Assembly: GCF_900105755.1 (NCBI RefSeq) | Contig: NZ_FNTQ01000001.1 | Coordinates: forward strand, 5,146,001-5,210,000 | DNA: 64,000 bases | Direction of reading: 5' to 3' | Source of the DNA: Streptomyces sp. Ag109_O5-10 | GTDB lineage: Bacteria > Actinomycetota > Actinomycetes > Streptomycetales > Streptomycetaceae | Shown: positions 17,322-24,974 of the stretch, piece by piece | Layout: every line of letters starts with the position of its first letter | Numbering within the stretch: the stretch's first letter is position 1 | Made by a program: the position numbers and the translations under genes | The notes under the pieces: model-generated | The model's input: the letters and a program-made list of their open reading frames with translations, nothing else | Told to the model about the DNA's origin: nothing | Databases searched by the model: none

Positions 17322-17474
17322 GCATTCGACGGTACGTGCGGATTTGCGCGTTCACCTGCCGAGTGCCCGGAAGATCCGACCAGGGGAGGATCGAACTCGT
17401 GCGCAGGTTGTAGACACCGGTCCTTCTCGCCCACCCACCCGGACCCGCCCGGACCCGCCTGGCGAGTCCCCGGC

Positions 17475-17520
17475 GGCGCCCCGTAAGGGGCGCGGGGAAC
17501 TGCGCGACCAGCCACGACGG
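17475..17520 (+). repeat. Dispersed hairpin-tail element, copy D
   Basis: GGCGCCCC, loop GTAA, GGGGCGC, then GGGGAACTGCGCGACCAGCC. The loop contains TAA. It lies between the start of the P-type ATPase gene and the tandem array, on the strand opposite to both flanking genes. Confidence 0.88.
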
Positions 17521-17533
17521 TGGCACAGTCGGC

Positions 17534-17624
17534 GGTCAGCGGTCAGCGGTCAGCGGTCGGCGGTCGGCGGTCAGCGGTCAGCGGTCGGCGGTCGGCGGTC
17601 GGCGGTCGGCGGTCAGCGGTCAGC
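17534..17624 (+). repeat. Thirteen tandem 7-bp units GGTC(A/G)GC
   Basis: Thirteen consecutive 7-bp units vary only at the fifth base, in the order A A A G G A A G G G G A A. The array is intergenic. Such minisatellites change length by slippage and usually have no coding role. Confidence 0.95.
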
Positions 17625-17692
17625 GTCGGCGGACCGCGGCACCTCCGGCGGAGCGGCCGGCCCGTCCGTCCTGCCTGCCTCGCGGTGATTCC

Positions 17693-17947
17693 CTACTCGG
17701 CCGGCGCCCGGTGCGCCTTGATCGCCGCGTCCCGTCGCCTCACGTAGTACACGCCGATCAGGCCGAGGCCGCCGCCGGCCAGACAGGTCCAGATCCACCA
17801 GGTGTGGCCGTGGTCGGAGTACCAGCCGTAGAAGGGGAGCTGGGCGAGGAAGAGGACGAACCAGATGATCGTGCCGCCGATGATCGTCGGGACGACAGGG
17901 CCCTCAAGGGGCTCGGGTGCCTCGTGCTGGGGGGTCCACTTCGCCAT
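17693..17947 (-). CDS. DUF2530 membrane protein
   Basis: An 84-residue protein from ATG 17947 (MAKWTPQHEAPEPLEGPVVP); an ATG-less extension of eight codons upstream is possible. Two transmembrane helices (TIIGGTIIWFVLFLAQLPF and IWTCLAGGGLGLIGVYYV) flank a short polar loop (YGWYSDHGHTWW), and the C-terminus is basic. This is the DUF2530 pattern. It is divergent from the NCS2 permease gene. The function is unknown. Confidence 0.82.
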   Translation of the reverse strand: MAKWTPQHEAPEPLEGPVVPTIIGGTIIWFVLFLAQLPFYGWYSDHGHTWWIWTCLAGGGLGLIGVYYVRRRDAAIKAHRAPAE

Positions 17948-18059
17948 GGCGCTCAGCTTACGCACTCGCAAGGTCTACGCGCGGAGATAGCGATCTGGGC
18001 ATCATATGTTCATACTGAAACCGTTTATGTTTGACCACTTTCGATCGTAGGAAACTCCA

Positions 18060-19511
18060 ATGTCGACCCCGGCTTCCACTCAGGCCCCCGCCCCCGAACA
18101 GCCGGGTGCGACCCCCGCGTACGGCGCGCTGGATCGTTACTTCAAGATCTCCGAGCGGGGCAGCACCCTGGCCCGCGAGGTGCGCGGCGGCTTCGCCACG
18201 TTCTTCGCGATGGCGTACATCATCGTGCTGAACCCGATCATTCTCGGCAGCGCGAAGGACATGTACGGCCATCAGCTCGACCACGGTCAGCTGGTCACCG
18301 CCACGGTCATCACCGCGGCCTTCACGACGCTGCTGATGGGCGTCATCGGCAACGTCCCCATCGCGCTCGCCGCCGGCCTCGGCGTGAACTCCGTCGTGGC
18401 GCTCCAGCTGGCCCCCCGGATGTCCTGGCCGGACGCCATGGGCATGGTGGTGCTGGCCGGCATCGTCGTGATGCTGCTGGTTGCCAGCGGTCTGCGCGAG
18501 CGCGTGATGAACGCCGTCCCCTACAGCCTGCGCAAGGCGATCTCGATCGGTATCGGCCTGTTCATCATGCTGATCGGTCTGGTGGACTCCGGCTTCGTCA
18601 CCCGTATCCCGGACGTCGCCCAGACCACCGTCCCGCTCCAGCTCGGCGCCGACGGTCACCTCAACGGCTGGCCGGTGCTCGTCTTCGTGCTCGGCGTCCT
18701 GCTCACCCTCGCGCTGATCGTCCGCAAGGTGTCCGGCGCGATCCTGATCTCGATCGTCGCGATGACCGTGCTGGCGCTGATCATCAACGCCGTGGCGCAC
18801 GTGACCACCTGGGGTCTGACCGTCCCGACCTGGCCCGGCAACCCCGTCGCCTCCCCGGACTTCGGCCTGATCGGCAAGGTCAGCCTCTTCGGCGGCTTCG
18901 GCAAGGTCGGCGTGCTGACCGGCATCCTGTTCGTCTTCACCGTCCTGCTGTCCTGCTTCTTCGACGCCATGGGCACGATCATGGGCGTCAGCGACGAGGC
19001 CAAGCTGACCGACGCCCAGGGCTACATGCCGGGCATCAACAAGGTCCTCTTCATCGACGGTGTCGCCGTCGCGGTCGGCGGTGCCAGCTCCTCCTCCGCC
19101 ACCACCTGCTTCGTCGAGTCGACGGCGGGCGTCGGCGAGGGCGCCCGCACCGGCTTCGCCAACGTCGTCACCGGCGGCCTGTTCGCCGTGGCGCTGTTCC
19201 TCACTCCCGTCGCCACGATGGTCCCGTCCCAGGCGGCCACCCCGGCGCTGTTCGCGGTCGGCTTCCTGATCCTGGCCGGCTCGGTCAAGGAGATCGACTG
19301 GGCCGACTACACGCTCGCGGTCCCGGCCTTCGTGACCATGGTGATGATGCCGTTCACCTACTCGATCACGAACGGCATCGGCATGGGCTTCATCACCTTC
19401 GTGGTGCTGCGCCTGGCCGCCGGCCGGGCCCGGGAGATCCCGGTCGCGATGTACGTCGTCTCGGCGGTATTCGCCTTCTACTACCTGATGCCGGCGCTGG
19501 GGCTCACGTGA
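18060..19511 (+). CDS. NCS2-family purine permease (AzgA-like)
   Basis: A 483-residue, 12-14 helix permease. The AzgA-type features are RGGFATFFAMAYIIVLNPII in helix 1, GNVPIALAAGLGVNSVVAL in helix 3, the signature SCFFDAMGTIMGVSDEA and SSATTCFVESTAGVGEGART. Family members import adenine, guanine or hypoxanthine by proton symport across the cytoplasmic membrane. ATG 18060 is preceded by GGAAAC. The 60 bp upstream are unusually A+T-rich (18000-18058) and are the likely promoter or operator region. The gene ends with an 8-bp tail-to-tail overlap with the convergent ribbon-helix-helix gene. Confidence 0.92.
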   Translation: MSTPASTQAPAPEQPGATPAYGALDRYFKISERGSTLAREVRGGFATFFAMAYIIVLNPIILGSAKDMYGHQLDHGQLVTATVITAAFTTLLMGVIGNVPIALAAGLGVNSVVALQLAPRMSWPDAMGMVVLAGIVVMLLVASGLRERVMNAVPYSLRKAISIGIGLFIMLIGLVDSGFVTRIPDVAQTTVPLQLGADGHLNGWPVLVFVLGVLLTLALIVRKVSGAILISIVAMTVLALIINAVAHVTTWGLTVPTWPGNPVASPDFGLIGKVSLFGGFGKVGVLTGILFVFTVLLSCFFDAMGTIMGVSDEAKLTDAQGYMPGINKVLFIDGVAVAVGGASSSSATTCFVESTAGVGEGARTGFANVVTGGLFAVALFLTPVATMVPSQAATPALFAVGFLILAGSVKEIDWADYTLAVPAFVTMVMMPFTYSITNGIGMGFITFVVLRLAAGRAREIPVAMYVVSAVFAFYYLMPALGLT

Positions 19512-19698
19512 CCTTGACCTGGTCGCCGTAGAACCTCTCCGTCTCCTCGACGGCGGCCGAGAACCGTTCGTCGAAGTCGTCCCGAATGAGCGTCCGGACC
19601 ACGTAGTCCTGGACGCTCATTCCCCTTTTCGCCGCGTGGCATCGGAGCCGGTCGAGCAGCTCCCCGTCTATCCGCAGGCTGAGCACACTGGTCCCCAT
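19504..19698 (-). CDS. Ribbon-helix-helix (CopG/Arc-type) protein
   Basis: A 64-residue protein if ATG 19698 is the start (MGTSVLSLRIDGELLDRLRC); a GTG at 19755 would add 19 residues with a basic, non-conserved look. The strand-helix-helix pattern SVLSLRIDGELLDRLRCHAA followed by RGMSVQDYVVRTLIRDDFDE is typical of RHH DNA-binding proteins. No toxin gene is adjacent, so it is more likely a solitary regulator than an antitoxin. No ribosome binding site is evident before ATG 19698, which suggests a leaderless mRNA. Confidence 0.75.
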   Translation of the reverse strand: MGTSVLSLRIDGELLDRLRCHAAKRGMSVQDYVVRTLIRDDFDERFSAAVEETERFYGDQVKVT

Positions 19699-19817
19699 GG
19701 GTACGAGGGCGCCACATCCGCGCGCCCGATGCGTCACTTTCCGGTTCTGACTCACTCGGAAGGGTGATGAAGAGGTTCAGTGGCCGAGGTCACGGGCATA
19801 TCGGCGTGTCCGAGTGG

Positions 19818-19849
19818 TCTTTAGAGAGGGTAATGAGTTACTCTAAAGA
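19818..19849 (+). promoter_or_regulatory. Palindromic operator at the MarR gene start
   Basis: TCTTTAGAG (19818-19826) and CTCTAAAGA (19841-19849) form a perfect 9-bp inverted repeat, with an inner TAA/TTA dyad. The right arm ends 2 bp before the MarR start codon, so binding would block initiation. Autoregulation by MarR is the obvious inference. Confidence 0.75.
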
Positions 19850-19851
19850 AC

Positions 19852-20289
19852 ATGCCGGACCTTACCCATGGCGACGATGTGGCCGCCGTGAACTCCCTCC
19901 GTTCCGCCGTGATGCGACTCTCGCGACGGCTCAAGCACCAGAGGGTCGACGAGTCATTGAGCCCCACCGAGATGTCGGTGCTGGGCACCCTCTCCAACTG
20001 CGGTCAGGCCACCCCCGGTGAGCTGGCCCGCAAGGAGCACGTGCAGCCGCCCTCGATGACCCGCATCGTCGCGCTGCTGGAGGCCAAGGGACTGGTCCGG
20101 CTGGAGCCGCACCCGGAGGACCGGCGCCAGAAGGTCGTCACCAAGACCGAACAGGCCGAGACGATGCTCGAAGAGAGCCGTCGCAAGCGCAACGCGTTCC
20201 TGGCCGGCTTGGTCGACGGTCTCGACGAGGACGAGTGGGCGAAACTCCGCGCCGCCGCCCCCGTGCTGGAGAAGCTCGCACACCTGTAA
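19852..20289 (+). CDS. MarR-family transcriptional regulator
   Basis: A 145-residue winged-helix protein starting at ATG 19852. The recognition region is TPGELARKEHVQPPSMTRIV, followed by LLEAKGLVRLEPHPEDRRQK, whose DxRxxx wing is the MarR hallmark. Flanking helices (AVNSLRSAVMRLSRRLKHQR and EDEWAKLRAAAPVLEKLAHL) form the dimer interface. The palindrome at 19818-19849 ends at its start codon, and an MFS exporter follows after 29 bp, the usual layout of a MarR repressor controlling its own operon and a drug exporter. No cysteine redox sensor is apparent apart from Cys in LSNCGQ. Confidence 0.92.
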   Translation: MPDLTHGDDVAAVNSLRSAVMRLSRRLKHQRVDESLSPTEMSVLGTLSNCGQATPGELARKEHVQPPSMTRIVALLEAKGLVRLEPHPEDRRQKVVTKTEQAETMLEESRRKRNAFLAGLVDGLDEDEWAKLRAAAPVLEKLAHL

Positions 20290-20318
20290 CAGCCGATAGA
20301 AGGAGGAGGCGAATCCGT

Positions 20319-21668
20319 TTGAGTACGGGACCCGGAACACCTTCCGCCCCCGCACCGACCGCCCCTACTACCCCCGCAGCCCGCAAGTCCTCGATGTTCA
20401 GCTCGCTGAAGGTCAGGAACTACCGGCTGTTCTTCGCCGGCCAGGTCGTCTCGAACATAGGCACCTGGATGCAGCGCATCGCGCAGGACTGGCTGGTCCT
20501 CAGCCTCACCGGCTCCGCGACCGCCGTCGGCGTCACCACCGCCCTGCAGTTCCTGCCGATGCTCCTCTTCGGCCTCTACGGCGGGGTCCTGGTCGACCGC
20601 CTCAACAAGCGGCGCGCCCTCCTCGTCACGCAGACGTCGATGGCCCTCACCGGCATCGCGCTGGCCCTGCTGACCCTCTCCGGCCACGTCCAGGTCTGGC
20701 ACGTCTACCTCGCCGCCTTCGCCGTCGGCCTCGCCACGGTCGTCGACAACCCGGCCCGCCAGTCCTTCGTCTCCGAGATGGTCGGCCCGGACCAGCTGCA
20801 GAACGCGGTCAGCCTGAACTCCGCGAACTTCCAGTCCGCCCGCCTGGTCGGGCCGGCCGTCGCCGGCCTCATGATCACCGGCGTGGGCACCGGCTGGGCA
20901 TTCCTCTTCAATGGCCTGTCCTTCGTCGCCCCGCTCGTCGGCCTGCTGCTGATGCGGGCGCGTGAGCTGCACGTGGTGCGGCGCGCCCCGAAGGGGAAGG
21001 GCCAGCTCAGAGAGGGCCTGCGCTATGTCGCCGGACGCCCGGACCTGACCTGGACCATCATCATGATCGGCTTCGTCGGCACCTTCGGCTTCAACTTCCC
21101 CGTCTACCTCTCCGCCTTCGCGGACGGCGTCTTCCACGCCGGTGCCGGTTCCTACAGCCTCTTCAACACCCTGATGGCCGTCGGCTCCCTGGCCGGTGCC
21201 CTCCTCGCGGCCCGACGCGGCACGGCCAAGCTGCGCGTGATGCTCGCGGCGGCGGTCGCCTTCGGCGGCCTGGAACTGGTGGCCGCGACCGCCCCCTCCC
21301 TCTGGCTCTTCTCCCTGCTCATGGTCCCGATCGGCATGTTCGGCATGACGGTCAACGTCACCGCCAACACCACCGTCCAGATGGGCACCGACCCGGCCAT
21401 GCGAGGCCGGGTGATGGCCCTCTACATGATGGTGTTCATGGGCGGCTCGCCCATCGGCGCGCCCATCGCCGGCTGGATCACCGACACCTACGGCGTCCGG
21501 GCGGGCCTCGCCGTCGGCGGTGCGATCGCCGCGGCCGCGGCGATCGTCATCGGCCTGGTCCTCGCCCGGGTCGGCAACCTCCGCCTGTCGGTCGGCTGGC
21601 ACGGCGGCCACCCGCGGGTCCGTTTCGTCCCGAGAGAGCAGCAGGAACAGCTCGCACCGGCGGCCTGA
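20319..21668 (+). CDS. MFS exporter (EntS-like), TTG start
   Basis: TTG 20319 is chosen because AGGAGGAGG lies at 20301-20309, the best ribosome binding site in the area. The 449-residue product has 12 helices beginning LFFAGQVVSNIGTWMQRIAQ, the pattern of the EntS-like MFS_3 exporters, with GLYGGVLVDRLNKRRALLV as the loop 2-3 motif and VVDNPARQSFVSEMVG in the fourth helix region. The alanine/proline-rich N-terminus is not conserved. The MarR gene directly upstream implies induction by an effector, perhaps the exported compound. Confidence 0.9.
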   Translation: MSTGPGTPSAPAPTAPTTPAARKSSMFSSLKVRNYRLFFAGQVVSNIGTWMQRIAQDWLVLSLTGSATAVGVTTALQFLPMLLFGLYGGVLVDRLNKRRALLVTQTSMALTGIALALLTLSGHVQVWHVYLAAFAVGLATVVDNPARQSFVSEMVGPDQLQNAVSLNSANFQSARLVGPAVAGLMITGVGTGWAFLFNGLSFVAPLVGLLLMRARELHVVRRAPKGKGQLREGLRYVAGRPDLTWTIIMIGFVGTFGFNFPVYLSAFADGVFHAGAGSYSLFNTLMAVGSLAGALLAARRGTAKLRVMLAAAVAFGGLELVAATAPSLWLFSLLMVPIGMFGMTVNVTANTTVQMGTDPAMRGRVMALYMMVFMGGSPIGAPIAGWITDTYGVRAGLAVGGAIAAAAAIVIGLVLARVGNLRLSVGWHGGHPRVRFVPREQQEQLAPAA

Positions 21669-21703
21669 GACACGCGAAGCCGCGACTGCGGCCCGGAGGC
21701 CGG

Positions 21704-22222
21704 CTACAGCCTCCGGGCCAGCACCTGTCCCGGCCAGTCGCGCATCGCCGTATAGGTGTCGGTGCGGGTGAAGCCGTTGCTCTCGTAGTAGCGGACGAGC
21801 TTCCCGTCGGCGCCCGCGTAGCAGTCCACCCGCAGCAGCGCGACCCCCGCCCGCCGGGTCTCCTCGGCCGCGTGCGCCAGCAGGGCGCTGCCGATGCCGT
21901 GGCCCTTGAAGCGGCGGTCGGAGGCGAGCCAGTGGATGTACCGCTCGGGCTCACCGGGCGGCGGCAGATGGGCCAGGTAGGCGCCGGGCGCGTCGGTCAG
22001 GGTGAGCGTGGCGGCGGGCACCCCGTCCGCCTCGGCGAGGTACGTCACGCCCTCGGCCATGTACCGGGCGACCGACTCGGCGGTCTTCTCGTTCGCCGAC
22101 AGCGGCGTCGTCCCCCACTGCTCGGTCCGCCCCAGCCCCACCAGCCACTCCACGCAGCTGTCGAGCATGCCGAGGATCACGGGTATGTCGTCGGGTCCGG
22201 CTTCTGTGATGGTGATCCGCAT
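21704..22222 (-). CDS. GNAT acetyltransferase
   Basis: A 172-residue GNAT enzyme. The acetyl-CoA loop is seen in DRRFKGHGIGSALLAHAAEE (consensus RxxGxG/A) and the late strand-helix in VALLRVDCYAGADGKLVRYY ESNGF. It starts at ATG 22222 and is divergent from thpR with 26 bp between starts. The substrate is unknown. Confidence 0.88.
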   Translation of the reverse strand: MRITITEAGPDDIPVILGMLDSCVEWLVGLGRTEQWGTTPLSANEKTAESVARYMAEGVTYLAEADGVPAATLTLTDAPGAYLAHLPPPGEPERYIHWLASDRRFKGHGIGSALLAHAAEETRRAGVALLRVDCYAGADGKLVRYYESNGFTRTDTYTAMRDWPGQVLARRL

Positions 22223-22248
22223 CGCCCCATGATGGCAGGGTGGTCCGC

Positions 22249-22821
22249 ATGAGACTCTTCGCCGCCGTGCTGCCCCCGGACGACGTGGCCGCCGAACTCG
22301 CCGAGCGGGTGGCCGGGTTGAAGAAGCTGCCCGGCGCGGGAGCGCTGCGCTGGACCGGCCGCCCCGGCTGGCACTACACCCTCGCGTTCTACGGCGAGGT
22401 CGACGACGACGTCGTACCGGATCTCGCGGACCGCCTCGCCCGCGCCGCCCACCGCACCCCGCCCTTCGCGCTGGCCGTCGCGGGCGGCGGGCAGTTCGGG
22501 CACGGCAGGGCGCTGTGGGCGGGGGCCGACGGCGACCTGGACACCCTCCGCCTGCTGGCCGACCGCGCGGAGGCGGCGGCCCGGAGAGCGGGCCTGCCGA
22601 TGGGGGAGCACCGCCGCTACAAGGCCCACCTGACGGTGGCCCGCAGCCGGGACGCGGTGCAGGTACGGCCGTACGTCGCGCTGCTCGCCGAGTTCGCGAG
22701 CCGGACCTGGACGGTCGGGGAGCTGGCGCTGGTGCGGAGCAGTCTGCCGACCTCGGGGGTGCCGGGGGAGCAGCCGCGGTACGAGGTGGTCGGCCGCTGG
22801 GAGCTGGGGGCGGCCGGTTAG
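22249..22821 (+). CDS. thpR: RNA 2',3'-cyclic phosphodiesterase ThpR
   Basis: A 190-residue 2H phosphoesterase. Both catalytic HxTx motifs are present: HYTLAFYGE near residue 40 and HLTVARSRD near residue 130, the spacing expected for the ThpR/LigT family. The family hydrolyses 2',3'-cyclic phosphates at RNA ends and can ligate tRNA halves in vitro. ATG 22249 is used; a GTG three codons earlier is equally in frame. The gene runs into a tiny membrane-peptide frame after 10 bp. Confidence 0.92.
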   Translation: MRLFAAVLPPDDVAAELAERVAGLKKLPGAGALRWTGRPGWHYTLAFYGEVDDDVVPDLADRLARAAHRTPPFALAVAGGGQFGHGRALWAGADGDLDTLRLLADRAEAAARRAGLPMGEHRRYKAHLTVARSRDAVQVRPYVALLAEFASRTWTVGELALVRSSLPTSGVPGEQPRYEVVGRWELGAAG

Positions 22822-22831
22822 GCTCGTTGCC

Positions 22832-22918
22832 GTGGACCCGAAGACCCGGAACCGGATCATGGCCGTTGCGCTGGCGTTGTTGTTCGTGGTGGTGGCGGTG
22901 GCGTCGGCCATGAGGTGA
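22832..22918 (+). CDS. 28-residue single-helix membrane peptide
   Basis: GTG 22832 opens MDPKTRNRIMAVALALLFVV followed by a valine/alanine-rich helix and ends SAMR. The arrangement of a polar basic N-terminus and one 18-residue hydrophobic helix is that of a small membrane protein. It starts 10 bp after the thpR stop, so it could be co-translated. There is no family I can name; coding status is judged from composition and position only. Confidence 0.5.
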   Translation: MDPKTRNRIMAVALALLFVVVAVASAMR

Positions 22919-22960
22919 GCGAGAGAGCGGGGAACCGCGGCCGCCGTTGCCGGCCGCGGG

Positions 22961-23006
22961 CCGGCGGTGGCCGGTCGCGCAGTTCCCCGCGCCTCTACGG
23001 GGCGCC
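22961..23006 (-). repeat. Dispersed hairpin-tail element, copy E
   Basis: On the minus strand: GGCGCCCC, GTAGAGG, CGC, then GGGGAACTGCGCGACCGGCC and ACCGCCGG. Its first base is the last base of the TAG stop codon of the aldo/keto reductase gene, in sense with that gene. Confidence 0.88.
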
Positions 23007-23998
23007 TACCAGGCGAAGGCCTCCGGGGAGGGGCCCGGGCCCGGGAAGATCTCGTCCAGGCCTTCCAACAGGTCCGCGCTCAGCTCGAGTTCCACGGCCC
23101 GCAGGGCCGACTCCAGCTGCTCCGCGGTCCGGGGGCCGACGATCGGGCCGGTGACACCCGGACGCGTGAGCAGCCAGGCCAGGGCGGCCTCGCCCGGCTC
23201 CACGCCGTGCTTGTCCAGCAGGTCCTCGTAGGCCTGGATCTGGGCGCGGATGGTGGTGTTGGCGAGGGAGTCCGCGGCGCGGCCACTGGCCCGGCGCCCG
23301 CCCTCGACCTCCTTCTTGAGCACACCGCCGAGCAGGCCGCCCTGCAGCGGCGACCAGGGGATGACCCCGAGGCCGTACTCCTGCGCGGCCGGGATGACCT
23401 CCATCTCGGCGCGGCGCTCGGCGAGGTTGTACAGGCACTGCTCGCTGACCAGGCCGATGGTCCCGCCGCGCCGGGCGGCGATCTCGTTGGCCTGGGCGAT
23501 CTTGTAGCCGGGGAAGTTGGAGGAGCCGACGTAGAGGATCTTCCCCTGCGTGACGAGGGTGTCGATCGCCTGCCAGATCTCCTCGAAGGGGGTCCGGCGG
23601 TCGACGTGGTGGAACTGGTAGAGGTCGATGTAGTCGGTCTGCAGCCGCTTGAGGCTGGCGTCCACCGCGCGCCGGATGTTCAGCGCGGAGAGCTTGTCGT
23701 GGTTGGGCCAGGCGTCCCCGTCGGCGGCCATGTTGCCGTACACCTTGGTGGCGAGCACGACCTTGTCGCGGTGGACGGGGCTCTTGGCGAACCAGTTGCC
23801 GATGATCTCCTCGGTCCGCCCCTTGTTCTCACCCCACCCGTACACGTTGGCGGTGTCGAAGAAGTTGATGCCGGCGTCGAGGGCCGCGTCCATGATCGCG
23901 TGGCTGTCGGCCTCGTCGGTCTGGGGGCCGAAGTTCATGGTGCCGAGGACGAGTCGGCTGACCTTGAGTCCGGTACGTCCGAGCTGCGTGTACTTCAT
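23006..23998 (-). CDS. Aldo/keto reductase
   Basis: A 330-residue (alpha/beta)8 NADPH-dependent reductase starting at ATG 23998 (MKYTQLGRTGLKVSRLVLGT); a GTG two codons earlier is possible. The catalytic tetrad is visible: Asp in FFDTANVYGWGENKG with Tyr after it, Lys in VLATKVYG and His in DLYQFHHVDRRTP. The NADP-binding C-terminal part contains TGPIVGPRTAEQLESALRAV. It belongs to the YajO/Tas-like group acting on a broad range of carbonyls. The last codon is followed directly by a dispersed hairpin element. A dyad at 24019-24030 may be a regulator site. Confidence 0.93.
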   Translation of the reverse strand: MKYTQLGRTGLKVSRLVLGTMNFGPQTDEADSHAIMDAALDAGINFFDTANVYGWGENKGRTEEIIGNWFAKSPVHRDKVVLATKVYGNMAADGDAWPNHDKLSALNIRRAVDASLKRLQTDYIDLYQFHHVDRRTPFEEIWQAIDTLVTQGKILYVGSSNFPGYKIAQANEIAARRGGTIGLVSEQCLYNLAERRAEMEVIPAAQEYGLGVIPWSPLQGGLLGGVLKKEVEGGRRASGRAADSLANTTIRAQIQAYEDLLDKHGVEPGEAALAWLLTRPGVTGPIVGPRTAEQLESALRAVELELSADLLEGLDEIFPGPGPSPEAFAW

Positions 23999-24018
23999 GG
24001 TCACCCAGCCAACGGCGT

Positions 24019-24030
24019 GGAGTGCGCTCT
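24019..24030 (-). promoter_or_regulatory. Possible MerR-type dyad upstream of the aldo/keto reductase
   Basis: On the minus strand AGAGCGCACTCC has the GAGCGCACTC core seen in operators of some MerR-family regulators that lie in the promoter spacer of reductase genes. It is 20-32 bp before the start codon. No MerR gene is in the neighbourhood, so the assignment is tentative. Confidence 0.35.
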
Positions 24031-24196
24031 AGGCAAGGGCTTCGGGGTGCTCGGCCGGGGGAACCAGTCGGTCGGGAACTCGTCGGTCCTGTCTTCGGGG
24101 ACGGTCGTCCTGGAGCGCACCCCCGGCTGCTCTCCGCACGAGTTCGGCCGCGCGGTCCAACGACACACAGGGTGACCGGGAAGCGGCCGAACTCGG

Positions 24197-24880
24197 TCAA
24201 CTGCTTCCGGCCGCGTACTCCCCGCCCAGGTCCCAGTCCTGCCACATCGCCTCCGCGAAGGCCCCCGCGATCCGGTGCTCGCCGTTCGCGTTGGGGTGGG
24301 TGCCGTCGTAGGTGTCCGTGTGGATGTCGTACGGCTCCGGAGGTGCGGCCATGAGGACCGGGGAGCGGGGTTCGTCCAGGTCGGCCGCCGTCTTCGCCAG
24401 GAGTTCGTTGAAGAGGGTCACCTGTTCCGCGAACGGCTCGTCCGTCGTCGCGCGGATGTTCGGGATCACCGGCAGGAGCACCATGTGGATGCGCGCGTTG
24501 GCCTCCCGCGCGTTCGCGACGAAGGTCCGCGCGTTCGCCGCCGTCTGCTCGGCGTTCGTGTAGAAGCCCAGGTCGATCAGGCCGAGGGAGACGAGCAGGA
24601 CGTCGGCGCGGCAGGAGCGCACCGCCTCCCCGATCAGCGGCGCCATGTGCAGCCAGCCCTCGCCCCAGCCGGCCAGGTGGCCGCGGGGGAAGCCGGGGTC
24701 GGCGTAGGCGTACGAGGTGGGCGCGTCGGCCTGCTTGTCGTACAGCGTCTCGCGGGGGCCGACCAGCGTGAACGGGCCGCCGTACGTCGCGCACAGGTGC
24801 TGCCACATGCGGTACCGCCATGTGTGCTCGCCCGCGCTGCCGATCGTCATCGAGTCCCCGACGGGCATGAACCTGAGCAT
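24197..24880 (-). CDS. SGNH/GDSL-family hydrolase
   Basis: A 227-residue enzyme from ATG 24880 (MLRFMPVGDSMTIGSAGEHT). Block I holds the nucleophile Ser in VGDSMT, block III an Asn-containing segment (LLPVIPNIRATTDEPF) and block V the Asp-His pair in YDGTHPNANGEH. No signal peptide is present with this start, and the upstream frame is proline-rich and unlike an exporter signal, so a cytoplasmic esterase is likely. It is divergent from the secreted-protein gene at 24975. Confidence 0.87.
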   Translation of the reverse strand: MLRFMPVGDSMTIGSAGEHTWRYRMWQHLCATYGGPFTLVGPRETLYDKQADAPTSYAYADPGFPRGHLAGWGEGWLHMAPLIGEAVRSCRADVLLVSLGLIDLGFYTNAEQTAANARTFVANAREANARIHMVLLPVIPNIRATTDEPFAEQVTLFNELLAKTAADLDEPRSPVLMAAPPEPYDIHTDTYDGTHPNANGEHRIAGAFAEAMWQDWDLGGEYAAGSS

Positions 24881-24974
24881 CCGCTCATGATGGACGATCA
24901 GCGGGGGCGGCGGGGTGTGAGGACCGACACGTCCGCCGCGTCCGGACACAGCGCGGGATGGCAGGCTTGGGCCC

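Larger units (their letters stand above)
17322..17692. other. Intergenic region with hairpin element and tandem array
   Basis: The 370 bp upstream of the P-type ATPase contain its presumed minus-strand promoter region (17322-17400), copy D of the dispersed element (17475-17520) and the 7-bp tandem array (17534-17624). I see no coding sequence. Confidence 0.7.

Noticed and set aside
17534..17624. CRISPR-like array
   Set aside because: Units are contiguous 7-mers without spacers and no cas genes are present.
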